This document shows, piece by piece, positions 1 to 7,624 of a stretch of DNA of 64,000 nucleotides. Every line of letters begins with the position of its first letter. Position 1 is the first letter of the stretch. Source of the stretch: UBA7937 sp034419095. Its GTDB lineage: Bacteria > Chloroflexota > Anaerolineae > UBA7937. The notes beneath the pieces were generated by a model that searched no databases, was not told the origin of the DNA, and saw nothing but the letters and a program-made list of their open reading frames with translations. Both the position numbers and the translations under genes were made by a program. The stretch spans positions 1 through 64,000 of the forward strand of contig DAOULQ010000005.1 of NCBI GenBank assembly GCA_034419095.1, read 5' to 3'.

Positions 1-2
1 TA

Positions 3-425
3 GAAGAGAAACTGAATGGCCTGGAGTTCTCTTGCATCGTCTTGGGGAATGAGGAACTTTCGCCTATGCCTCCCACAGAGACGGTGGCCACCCATGAGTA
101 TCTAACCTATGACGATAAATATATGCCCGGCCGTTCCCAGAAGATCACCCCGGCCCGGGTATCACAGGAGACGATCAAGCATATACAAGAAGAGGTGATG
201 AAAGCCTACAGAGTCTTGGGCTTCGAGAACTATGGCCGCCTGGATGGCTTCCTCCTAGAGGACAGCCGGGTACTCCTAACCGACCCCAACACCTCTTCCG
301 GCATGGCCCCCTCATCATTTCTATTCCAACAGGCAGCGGAGATAGGGCTGAACGCCACCATGCTCTTCGACAGGATGATCGAGTTGGCCCTGGAGGCCCA
401 CGGGAGCAAGAGGGGACCTTTGTAA
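3..425 (+). CDS. D-Ala-D-Ala ligase paralogue, C-terminal part (5' end outside window)
   Basis: The reading frame is open from the left edge and stops at 423-425, so only the last ~140 residues of an ATP-grasp ligase are present. It aligns throughout with the C-terminal third of the complete ligase that follows 12 bases downstream (shared ITPAR, RLDGF/RIDGF and the end of the Mg-binding loop), so the two are tandem paralogues. Family members join two D-alanines (or D-Ala and another D-amino or hydroxy acid) for peptidoglycan. The usual E-x-N-T-x-P-G-M motif reads DPNTSSGMAP here: Glu is Asp and the Pro before Gly is Ser. Activity or substrate may therefore differ from the second copy. The fold is certain; the substrate is not. 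Confidence 0.85.
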   Translation, partial: EEKLNGLEFSCIVLGNEELSPMPPTETVATHEYLTYDDKYMPGRSQKITPARVSQETIKHIQEEVMKAYRVLGFENYGRLDGFLLEDSRVLLTDPNTSSGMAPSSFLFQQAAEIGLNATMLFDRMIELALEAHGSKRGPL

Positions 426-437
426 AAGGAGCACTTC

Positions 438-1502
438 ATGCCAAAAGAGGAAGTAACTCGCCTCCGCGTAGGCGTCATCATGGGCGGCATGTCATCGGAG
501 CGGGAGATATCGCTGGAGAGCGGCCGCAACATATACAACAACCTGGACCTCTCCAGATATGAGGGTGTTCCCATCTTCCAGGACAGCAAAGGACGACTTT
601 GGGAGATGACCCTGCCCCTCTTGGTCCAGAACACCACCGCCGATATCGAGGCCAGATTAGAAAAGGAAGCCACCCGCATCCCCTACGAGGGTCTCAAGGA
701 ACTGGTGGACTTCGTCTATATCGGGCTCCACGGCAAGTATGGGGAGGATGGCTGCTTCCAAGGCCTCTTGGAACTCCTGAATATCCCCTATACCGGCTCC
801 GGGGTTCTGGCCTCGGCTATCGGCCTGGACAAGCATATGACCCGTCGCCTCCTGACCGCCGCCGGCATCTCAATCCCCAGATACCTGGCCATCTCCGAGA
901 AAGCATGGCAAGAGCAAAGAGAAACGACGGAGAAGGAGATCGAGAAGACTTTGGGCTACCCCTGCGTGGTGAAGCCCACGCGAGAGGGGTGCAGCATCGG
1001 TCTCTCCGTGGTACGCGAAGAGGAACAGTTGGCCCCGGCTATGGAAAAAGCCTTCCAGTGGGACACCACCTGCCTGGTGGAGGAGCTACTTAAGGGCACG
1101 GAAATCACCTGCGGAGTGATAGGCAACGAAAACCCCATCGCCTTTCTCCCCACCGAGACACCCCCGCGCGGCGATTTCCTCACCGTGGAGGAGAAGTTCC
1201 TGCCCGGCGAGGGAGAGAATATCACCCCCGCTCGCCTCCCCCAGGAGATGACAAAGAAGGTACAGGAGGTAATGGTTGAGGCATACAAAGCCTTGGGAAC
1301 GAAAGTCTACGCCCGCATCGACGGCTTCATAGTCGATGGGGAGGTGATAATCACTGAGACCAACACCCTCCCCGGCATGACCCCCTCCACCTGTATCTTC
1401 CACCAGGCCGCCGAAGAGGGGATGAGCCCCATGGACCTGGTTACCAAAGTGATCGAGTTATCCTTGGAAGCCCATAGCCGAAAGAAAGGGCCGCTGGCCT
1501 GA
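438..1502 (+). CDS. ddl: D-alanine--D-alanine ligase
   Basis: This 354-residue protein has the full length of the Ddl family. It makes the D-Ala-D-Ala dipeptide in the cytoplasm for peptidoglycan precursors. Visible motifs are the N-terminal GVIMGGMSSEREISL loop (residues ~12-26), LHGKYGEDG (~98-106), the ATP-grasp lysine segment (CVVKPTREGCSIG, ~176-188), RIDGF (~293-297) and the metal-binding ETNTLPGMTPS (~306-316). The ATG lies 12 bases after the stop of the upstream paralogue, with an AAAGGAG ribosome site just before it, so the two are probably co-transcribed. The catalytic motif is intact here, unlike in the upstream copy. Confidence 0.92.
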   Translation: MPKEEVTRLRVGVIMGGMSSEREISLESGRNIYNNLDLSRYEGVPIFQDSKGRLWEMTLPLLVQNTTADIEARLEKEATRIPYEGLKELVDFVYIGLHGKYGEDGCFQGLLELLNIPYTGSGVLASAIGLDKHMTRRLLTAAGISIPRYLAISEKAWQEQRETTEKEIEKTLGYPCVVKPTREGCSIGLSVVREEEQLAPAMEKAFQWDTTCLVEELLKGTEITCGVIGNENPIAFLPTETPPRGDFLTVEEKFLPGEGENITPARLPQEMTKKVQEVMVEAYKALGTKVYARIDGFIVDGEVIITETNTLPGMTPSTCIFHQAAEEGMSPMDLVTKVIELSLEAHSRKKGPLA

Positions 1503-1652
1503 ATGATTACATGGCTTAGGTAGCAAGCGAAAGAGTGTCACAGGGCAAGCATATAAGTGGCGTCAGATGTTACCATCTGACGCCCTTGGACTAATGCCTC
1601 ATCCGACTGTTAGGAGGTAGTCCCCGACAGCCCCGTAAATTTTCACGCTTCA

Positions 1653-1685
1653 CGCTTGTCCTGGATTTGAAATCCAGGACAAGCG
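1653..1685. repeat. Perfect 16-bp-arm palindrome in the ddl-rph gap
   Basis: The arms CGCTTGTCCTGGATTT and its exact complement are separated by one base. The core CTGGATTT-N-AAATCCAG recurs in a second palindrome at 10627-10657, so this is a repeat family and not a chance hairpin. The gap is between convergent genes (ddl and rph), so the hairpin could end transcription from both sides, but there is no U-tract. A second small palindrome, GTCAGATG-ttac-CATCTGAC, lies at ~1562-1581. Confidence 0.7.
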
Positions 1686-1697
1686 ATATCCATAGCC

Positions 1698-2414
1698 TCA
1701 TCGCCCCTTAGATAGGGCCTCCTTCTGAGCCACCAGCAACTCCTCTATACCCTTCTGGGCCAGGTCCAAGAGCCTCTCCATCATCTGGCGAGAGAAAGGT
1801 CCCCCTTCTCCCGTCCCCTGCACCTCCACATACTCCCCTTCCGCGGTCATCACCACATTGAAATCCACCTGCGCTTGCCAATCTTCCTCATAGGTGAGAT
1901 CCAGGAGAGGCTCGTCCTGTAACACCCCCACGCTGACAGCAGCCACTTGGGTCCTGAGGATACCAGGCGGGAGGAGTCCGCCTTGAATCAGTTTACGCAG
2001 GGCTATGGCCAAGGCCACATAACCCCCAGTGATGGCAGCGGTGCGCGTCCCCCCATCGGCCTGGAGGACATCACAATCTATGATCACCGTCCGCTCTCCC
2101 AAGAGGCGTAGATCCACCGCCACACGCAAGGCTCGGCCGATGAGACGGCGGATCTCAAGGGTGCGGCCGCCTAAGCCCCGGGTCTCCCGGGGGGTGCGCT
2201 GGCGGGTGGAGCGGGGCAACATAGCGTACTCACCGGTGACCCACCCCTGCGCCTGTTCCCTCAACCAACGGGGTACCATCTCCTCCACGCTAGCGGTGCA
2301 GATAACGCGGGTCTCCCCCACCTCTATGAGCGCCGACCCCTCCGGATAATCCAGATACCCTGGGGTGATCTTCACCGGCCGCATCTCATCGTGTTTCCGG
2401 CCATCGAAACGCAT
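1698..2414 (-). CDS. rph: Ribonuclease PH
   Basis: The 238-residue protein matches RNase PH in length and sequence from the first residue (MRFDGRK). RNase PH is a phosphorolytic 3'-5' exoribonuclease that trims the 3' ends of tRNA precursors as a ring hexamer. Visible family motifs are RxxRPVKI near the start, CTASVEE, the GWVTGEYAMLPRST block (~58-71), the RQRTPRE/GRTLEIRRLIGRALR phosphate and RNA-binding region (~71-97), and IDCDVLQADGGTRTAAITG (~112-130). It is convergent with ddl. Nothing is unusual. Confidence 0.95.
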   Translation of the reverse strand: MRFDGRKHDEMRPVKITPGYLDYPEGSALIEVGETRVICTASVEEMVPRWLREQAQGWVTGEYAMLPRSTRQRTPRETRGLGGRTLEIRRLIGRALRVAVDLRLLGERTVIIDCDVLQADGGTRTAAITGGYVALAIALRKLIQGGLLPPGILRTQVAAVSVGVLQDEPLLDLTYEEDWQAQVDFNVVMTAEGEYVEVQGTGEGGPFSRQMMERLLDLAQKGIEELLVAQKEALSKGR

Positions 2415-2451
2415 CCTCGCTCCCTTCTAGACGAAGACATAACTTATTTTT

Positions 2452-2830
2452 GGTGGCGTCAGCCTGCCCCTGGCCCGCCCGTGCTGTACGTAAAGTACAG
2501 GGTGCGAAGCATTGATGCTAGGACGGGCTGGCGATGACAGGCCAGGTGAGGTAACTCCTGCCAACACAAGCACCTGTTTGTAGGGGCGGGGTTTATCCCC
2601 GCCCGCTTCACCCCCCACGACGCAGATATCGTTATCTGATGCTATAGATAGTGGGAGGCCACAAGGGCCTCCCCTACTTTGCCCTTGGGTAATGACTCAA
2701 CCGGCTGTCCCTCGGGATCCCGTAGGGAAAGCCTCGATCCCCCATTCCCATCAGGAATGGGTCATTCTGGTGGCGTCAGCCCGCCCTGGCATCGTCGGGC
2801 CAGGGATGTTACCATCTGACGCTTCTGGCT
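2452..2830. repeat. Hairpin-rich intergenic repeat block
   Basis: The 488-base gap between rph and the SPFH gene holds no convincing gene. It holds a run of inverted repeats: CTGTAC/GTACAG and AGCA/TGCT hairpins nested in a CCCGT/ACGGG stem (~2487-2530); GGGCGGGG-ttta-CCCCGCCC (~2584-2605); GGGAGGCC/GGCCTCCC (~2650-2670); and CCCTGGC/GCCAGGG (~2787-2809). The phrase GTGGCGTCAGCC occurs twice (~2453 and ~2772), and GTTACCATCTGACGC is shared with ~1569. A TCCCTCGGGATCCC repeat at ~2708 recurs at 46.4 kb. No function is claimed. Confidence 0.65.
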
Positions 2831-2902
2831 AGCACTGGAATAGGGTCAAGCAGGGGGAGAGCGCACAGGTCACACTCTTCCCCCAATCACTCGTCGAGCA
2901 TT

Positions 2903-3940
2903 CTACCCTATCTTCGTTCCGCAGTTGGGACAGAACTTGGAGCCCGCGGGGACATCGGCTTTGCAGTTGGGGCAGATCATCTCCTCCCCGATCTTGGCCC
3001 CGCATTGAGGGCAGAACTTGGAACCGGCTGGGATCTGGGCCGAGCAACTGGGACAGAGCATAGTGGGCGGCTGGGCTCCGGCCTGCATGGCCTGGGTCAT
3101 CATCCCAGCCATCATGGCTCCCATCCCCACGCCAGCCCCCAAGCCCATACCCGCCTGGGCCAGACCGCCTCCTTCGCCTGCGGGGGCACCTGCCGCCTCC
3201 TCCAAGGCCCGCGCGGCCTTGAACTGGAGGTAAGCCTGCATGTTGCCGATGGCTCCCATGGCCGCCCGCTCGTCGATAGCCTTGGCCGTCTCCTCCGTGG
3301 GCGAGATATTGCTCACGTAGAGGGCCTTCAGGTCGATCCCCAGGGCCTCGAAGTCATCTTGGGCCTTGACCTTGGTCCCCGCCCCTACCTCGTCGTACAT
3401 ACTTGGCAACTCGAAGAGGGACTTCTGCGTCTCCCCCAAGAGGTCAGTGAGGTTGGAGATGAGGATACTGCGTAAGAAATTGCCTATATCCGCCGTCTCA
3501 TAGAGACCCTGAGTCCCTACGATCTTGGTGACGAAGAGTTGAGGCTCTTTTATCTGCATAGAATAGGTGCCGAAAGCCCGCAACCGCACCATCCCTAAGT
3601 CAGTGTCCCGCAGAGCGATCGCTTCCGGGGTTCCCCACTTCTGATCCAAGAACTCCCGCATGTTGACGAAGTAGACTTCGGCCTTGAAGGGGGTCTCGCC
3701 GCTGAACGCCTTGCCGATGAGGTTCACCAAGAGCGGTATGTTGGCCGTGGCTATGGTATGTCTCCCGGGCTCAAGGGTATCCAGCGCCTTCCCATCACGG
3801 TAGAAGACCGCCGCCTGGGCCTCCCGCACGATCAACTGAGAGCCGATGCGGAAATCCCCAGAGCCCTGTTCCGGGATCCGATGGACCATCTCCCTCCCCG
3901 AGGGGTCGAACCATTCGATTATGTCAAATATCCTAGGCAT
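2903..3940 (-). CDS. SPFH-domain protein with two C-terminal zinc ribbons
   Basis: The 345-residue protein belongs to the bacterial SPFH/virion-core-like family (YdjI type). Residues ~1-250 carry the SPFH-like region. Residues ~255-285 are a Gly/Ala/Met-rich linker. Two near-identical zinc ribbons follow, each of the form CPxC...GSKFCPxCG (~294-345). Proteins of this family form membrane-associated oligomers; their role is poorly known. It is the last gene of a four-gene minus-strand run with two small companions and a DUF2207 protein, all dealing with membranes and zinc ribbons. The family assignment is solid; the cellular role is not known. Confidence 0.8.
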   Translation of the reverse strand: MPRIFDIIEWFDPSGREMVHRIPEQGSGDFRIGSQLIVREAQAAVFYRDGKALDTLEPGRHTIATANIPLLVNLIGKAFSGETPFKAEVYFVNMREFLDQKWGTPEAIALRDTDLGMVRLRAFGTYSMQIKEPQLFVTKIVGTQGLYETADIGNFLRSILISNLTDLLGETQKSLFELPSMYDEVGAGTKVKAQDDFEALGIDLKALYVSNISPTEETAKAIDERAAMGAIGNMQAYLQFKAARALEEAAGAPAGEGGGLAQAGMGLGAGVGMGAMMAGMMTQAMQAGAQPPTMLCPSCSAQIPAGSKFCPQCGAKIGEEMICPNCKADVPAGSKFCPNCGTKIG

Positions 3941-3980
3941 CTTTCCCTCCTCCCTTATCTGATTTGGTGCTCTGTCTCAA

Positions 3981-4520
3981 TTAGCCCTCCTCGCTCGCTG
4001 CGGTCTCCACCAGACCGAGTATCACATCCATCCTCTTGCTGAAGGTGGTATTGATCTCCTCCAGAAGGGAGACCAGATCCTCGCCGGCGGCGGCTATCAC
4101 CTCCGCCGCGGTGGCGGCAGCCAAACTATCTAACTTTTCCGACAACCGATCCACCCCCGCAGCCAGGACGTAGTCATAATCATAGAGGGCATCCAACTCC
4201 TCCTGTTTTACCTTCACCGCGTCAAAGAGACCAGCATGGCCATAAGCGGCCGTCCTAAGACGGTCGATAAGGAGTTGTAGTCTCATCATGGCCCGCTCCA
4301 AGGCCACCACTGCCTTAAGTTCTCCCGCCTCGACGAGTCGAGACTGAACACCAGTGAGCCTTCCCCGCTGCTCCTCGAACCGGCGCACCAGGTGCATCCG
4401 CAGGAGTTTGTCCGCTTCCCGTCGCAACTCCTTCTCTTTGTACCCCTTGTAGCCCGGGATGACCCCGGCAAGCCTCTCCAACGCTTCCCGGGCGCCGGCT
4501 ACCCTTTTCCTCAGATCCAT
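3981..4520 (-). CDS. Helical hypothetical protein of the SPFH cluster
   Basis: The chosen start (MDLRKR) has a strong ribosome site, GGAGGGAGGT, directly upstream; a longer frame to 4562 would overlap the preceding gene without benefit. The 179-residue product is rich in Ala, Leu, Glu and Arg with heptad-like spacing and no membrane segment, so it is probably an all-helical or coiled-coil cytoplasmic protein. It lies between the SPFH gene and the membrane/zinc-ribbon gene with short gaps (40 and 10 bases), so it is very likely in the same operon. I do not recognise the family. Confidence 0.7.
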   Translation of the reverse strand: MDLRKRVAGAREALERLAGVIPGYKGYKEKELRREADKLLRMHLVRRFEEQRGRLTGVQSRLVEAGELKAVVALERAMMRLQLLIDRLRTAAYGHAGLFDAVKVKQEELDALYDYDYVLAAGVDRLSEKLDSLAAATAAEVIAAAGEDLVSLLEEINTTFSKRMDVILGLVETAASEEG

Positions 4521-4530
4521 ACCTCCCTCC

Positions 4531-5049
4531 TTATAAGAAGAGTTCCGCGCCGCAATATTCACACTTGACTATGCCCTTGCCCACGAACTCCCTGGTGGCA
4601 CCACAATTAGGGCACTTGTTGGTCTCCATCTCGGCCGCTTCCTTGGCGTAGAGTACCCCCTCCTTCCAGTCGATATAGCCGGTGAAGAGCCCCTTCCCCA
4701 CCAAATCGTAGATGTAACCTTTCACCTGGTCGCGACTCACGTTCAGTTCTAAGGCCACATCCGAGACCCGCGCCCTTCCCTGGGTCTGAACCATGTTTAG
4801 GACCCTCTTCTCCTTCTCCACCTGGGCGAACTCCCGGGTCTCCTCCCGGCCTCGGATGAGCAAGAAGCCGCCAGCGCCCAGGGTGGGAGCCACCAGAACT
4901 ATGAGCACCAGGGCCAGCCCCAAGATGAAACCTGTTATCTGCAACTGGCCGCTGGCCACGTTGGAGAGGAGCCAGAGGCCTGCTACCACTCCCAGTGCTA
5001 GACCAACGAGGATGAGGATCACCCCAGTGAGCCTTCCTTGTCCAACCAC
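4531..5049 (-). CDS. Membrane protein with winged helix and zinc ribbon
   Basis: The 172-residue protein starts with two hydrophobic segments (~10-28 and ~38-66). A winged-helix-like stretch follows (~75-135: KRVLNMVQTQGRARVSDVAL, then VSRDQVKGYIYDLVGKGLF). A C-terminal zinc ribbon, CPNCG...CEYCG (~145-168), ends it. The winged helix may act as a protein-interaction module, as in PCI-like domains, or bind DNA at the membrane. Its zinc ribbon echoes those of the SPFH protein two genes on. An inferred role is membrane anchor or regulator for the SPFH assembly. Confidence 0.7.
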   Translation of the reverse strand: MVGQGRLTGVILILVGLALGVVAGLWLLSNVASGQLQITGFILGLALVLIVLVAPTLGAGGFLLIRGREETREFAQVEKEKRVLNMVQTQGRARVSDVALELNVSRDQVKGYIYDLVGKGLFTGYIDWKEGVLYAKEAAEMETNKCPNCGATREFVGKGIVKCEYCGAELFL

Positions 5050-5115
5050 GATAACGCCTCCTAGGTATCAATCTGGCTCTATTATACAGAGGAAAGCAAA
5101 GGTCAACAAGAGCGG

Positions 5116-6981
5116 CTAGCCAGCGCCACCCCCGCCACCTCCGCCACCGCCTCCGCCTCCGCCACCACCGCCACCACCGCCTCCGCTCCAGCCGCCACCA
5201 CCGCCCGAACTGCTAGGAGCACTGGAAAAGGTGGAGCCAGCGGAATTGAGAAGCGAGACCAGCCCATCGCTCATCGACTGGAGCGAGGTGGCCATGCCAT
5301 CGCTCACCCCTTGCAGGGAGGGCAGCCCTACTCCCCTACCACCACTGATCGGTCCCCCTGCTCTGCCCCCCCCTCCAGTGTAGATCACAGGAGGATAGGA
5401 GGTATACCACTCCGGGGCGGGGGCCCCCGCGGCAGCGAATTTGCGCACCCAACTCTGCTCCAGGCCGAAAGCGATGGCGTAAGGTAGATACCGGTCGAAG
5501 ATATCCTTGGCTTCCTTGAGGTCTGTGTAGCGCTCGATATTCTCCAGGTAACGCTTGAAGGCTCGCCATTTCGCAGCCGCCATCGACCCTTCACCGCTTT
5601 TGCGAGGCATAAATCGCCCAAAGATGATCACACCCAGGAAGGCTAGCCCCACCCCGATGAAGGGGAAGATCGCCAGGGGCGTGATAGCGCTCAAAGGGAC
5701 CATGGCACAGAAACCCAAGACGCCAGAGAGGACCATCCCGGCCACACCCAAGCCGGTGTAGATATTGCGCGTCCGCTCCGGGCTCTGGGTGAAGAAGCCC
5801 ATCTTCACCACTTCCTCATACAACTGCTTCTGTAGGGTGGGGATATCCTTGTAGAACTTGTTCTTCAGATCGGACAAATCCTTCCTGCTGCGATGGCCGA
5901 AGATCTTCCGAATGAGGGTGCGTTCATATCCCCTTAAACCCTCTTCCTGGCCGGTTCGCTCGAAGGTGAAATCTCGGTGAGTGCCGATGCCCAAGAAGCC
6001 CCTCTCCTCGATCTCCTGCATCCGTATGACACCTCGTCGAGCCAGATCCACCATGGTGGCCACGATATCTTTCATATCGGCATGCTCATCGAGGAGGGTG
6101 CCCACCACACCAGCAGGAAGGTCGCTGGGCGGCTCAGCCAAGTAGTCGGCGGGCATCCGGATGGGGCGATCCCGCCCTCTAGTATACCAGAGGGTATAGA
6201 GCCCCAGGAAAGCGGCTAATGGTACGAAGAGGCCCAGGCAAAGAGAGCCCAGGTTAGCCAAGGGGCGAATCGAGGCTCTACGCTCCTCCGCTGCAACTCT
6301 AAGATCGTCCGCCGCTTGCCAAGAGGGAGCGCTCCCCTCGACAATGCCATGGGGGAACTGCACCCTCACCTCCAACTCCCGCCCAGGGCTTATATCCTGA
6401 GCCACGAAGACCACCGTCCTCGCGTCGCGGATGTCGTACTGAGCATCCCAGCCGTAGGTAGCCACCTTCTGTACCTCTTCTACCCCCTCTGGCAGATGGA
6501 CGGTCACCGTCGAGGAGCGGACCACGAAATCCCGATCGGAGAAGACCGCCTTCCACCACACCTGGTCGCCGCCTTCGTAGATGCGGAGGCCACCTTGCAC
6601 TAGGTAACTGATAATATAGGTGCGAGTGGCATCCTGGGTATAGGGGAAATAGACCTTTATCACGTAGTCGCCATCATCGTAATAGGTCTCATAGGTGTAA
6701 GGATCCTCTCGCCCGGGCACCGTTGCCTTGCCGTCTACCAAGACCTCCACCAGGCTTATATCTTCCAAGCGACCGGTGGGGACACTGCGATAGATGAAGT
6801 GGAAACTGCCTTCGGTGAAAGCGAGTTCCCAGGTCTCGGTAACCAGGATATCGGAGTTCTTCTGCACGGTGATATCCACGTCCAGCCGCTTCCAATAGTA
6901 CTCCTTGTCCTGGGCCTGGACACCCCCTACCAGACCTAAGAACAGGATGACGATCAGCGCTATAGAGACTTTTCTATCCAT
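5116..6981 (-). CDS. DUF2207 membrane protein with signal peptide and poly-Gly tail
   Basis: I place the start at MDRKVS, which has GGGAGGAGAG just upstream and opens directly into a signal peptide ending VQA-QD (residues ~1-23); the frame runs 18 codons further back without support. Residues ~24-235 are the exported beta-rich DUF2207 domain. Membrane segments follow at ~245-265 and ~420-460, with a cytoplasmic region between and after them. The protein ends in a ~30-residue run of Gly with Ser and Trp, as is usual in this family. It is probably the first gene of the four-gene cluster. The family is clear; its biochemical role is unknown. Confidence 0.85.
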   Translation of the reverse strand: MDRKVSIALIVILFLGLVGGVQAQDKEYYWKRLDVDITVQKNSDILVTETWELAFTEGSFHFIYRSVPTGRLEDISLVEVLVDGKATVPGREDPYTYETYYDDGDYVIKVYFPYTQDATRTYIISYLVQGGLRIYEGGDQVWWKAVFSDRDFVVRSSTVTVHLPEGVEEVQKVATYGWDAQYDIRDARTVVFVAQDISPGRELEVRVQFPHGIVEGSAPSWQAADDLRVAAEERRASIRPLANLGSLCLGLFVPLAAFLGLYTLWYTRGRDRPIRMPADYLAEPPSDLPAGVVGTLLDEHADMKDIVATMVDLARRGVIRMQEIEERGFLGIGTHRDFTFERTGQEEGLRGYERTLIRKIFGHRSRKDLSDLKNKFYKDIPTLQKQLYEEVVKMGFFTQSPERTRNIYTGLGVAGMVLSGVLGFCAMVPLSAITPLAIFPFIGVGLAFLGVIIFGRFMPRKSGEGSMAAAKWRAFKRYLENIERYTDLKEAKDIFDRYLPYAIAFGLEQSWVRKFAAAGAPAPEWYTSYPPVIYTGGGGRAGGPISGGRGVGLPSLQGVSDGMATSLQSMSDGLVSLLNSAGSTFSSAPSSSGGGGGWSGGGGGGGGGGGGGGGGGGGGAG

Positions 6982-7054
6982 CGTCTCTCTCCTCCCAGGT
7001 AGGCTAAAAACATTATACCCCAATTGGCGACTCAAGGGAAGGGGGCAAGAAGTC

Positions 7055-7624
7055 CTAACCTGGTTGGGCTTCTGCCTCTCTTAGCGAATAGAAGCAAAGC
7101 AGGGTACTCCCATATCTTCTACGCTCTTGGAGTCCCAAGGTTTCAAGCCTCAACTCCTCATATTCCTTGGGGTGCATCTGGGCGATAACCAACCCCTCTA
7201 GTTTAAGAACTCCCTGATGGCTGTCCAAAGCCCGCAAGGTCTCGGCCCAAAGCCCTCGATACTGGGGTGGTGCTAGATATACGATATCGAAGGGGGCCAC
7301 TGCCCCCTTCCGGATAAAGCGAAAGACGTCCCCTCGTATGACCTGGGCTCTATCCGTCAAGCCGGTGAGAGTCAGGTTCTCCTTGATCAACTCAACCGCC
7401 TTTCGACCCTGCTCCACGAAGACGGCCCTTTCCGATCCTCTACTGAGGGCCTCTATGCCCACGCTCCCCGTGCCGGCGAAAAGGTCGAGGAAGTGTGCCC
7501 CCTCCAGCCTAGGCCCCAGGATGTCGAAAAGGGCCTCCTTCACCCGGTCGGTGATGGGGCGCGTAGCAGAGCCCGGCAGGGACTTTAACCGTCTCCCCTT
7601 GGCTATTCCGGCGATAACCCGCAC
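7055..7624 (-). CDS. rsmD: 16S rRNA m2G966 methyltransferase-like protein
   Basis: The 189-residue length and N-terminus (MRVIAGIAKGRRL) are typical of RsmD, which methylates G966 of 16S rRNA with S-adenosylmethionine. The SAM-binding loop LDLFAGTGSVGIEALSRG is at ~46-63. The catalytic motif IV, usually D-P-P-F/Y, reads APPQY at ~138-142, so the first Asp is replaced by Ala. The GTG start follows the valS stop with no spacer, so the pair is translationally linked. RsmD genes often sit beside coaD, which is not the case here. Confidence 0.85.
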   Translation of the reverse strand: MRVIAGIAKGRRLKSLPGSATRPITDRVKEALFDILGPRLEGAHFLDLFAGTGSVGIEALSRGSERAVFVEQGRKAVELIKENLTLTGLTDRAQVIRGDVFRFIRKGAVAPFDIVYLAPPQYRGLWAETLRALDSHQGVLKLEGLVIAQMHPKEYEELRLETLGLQERRRYGSTLLCFYSLREAEAQPG

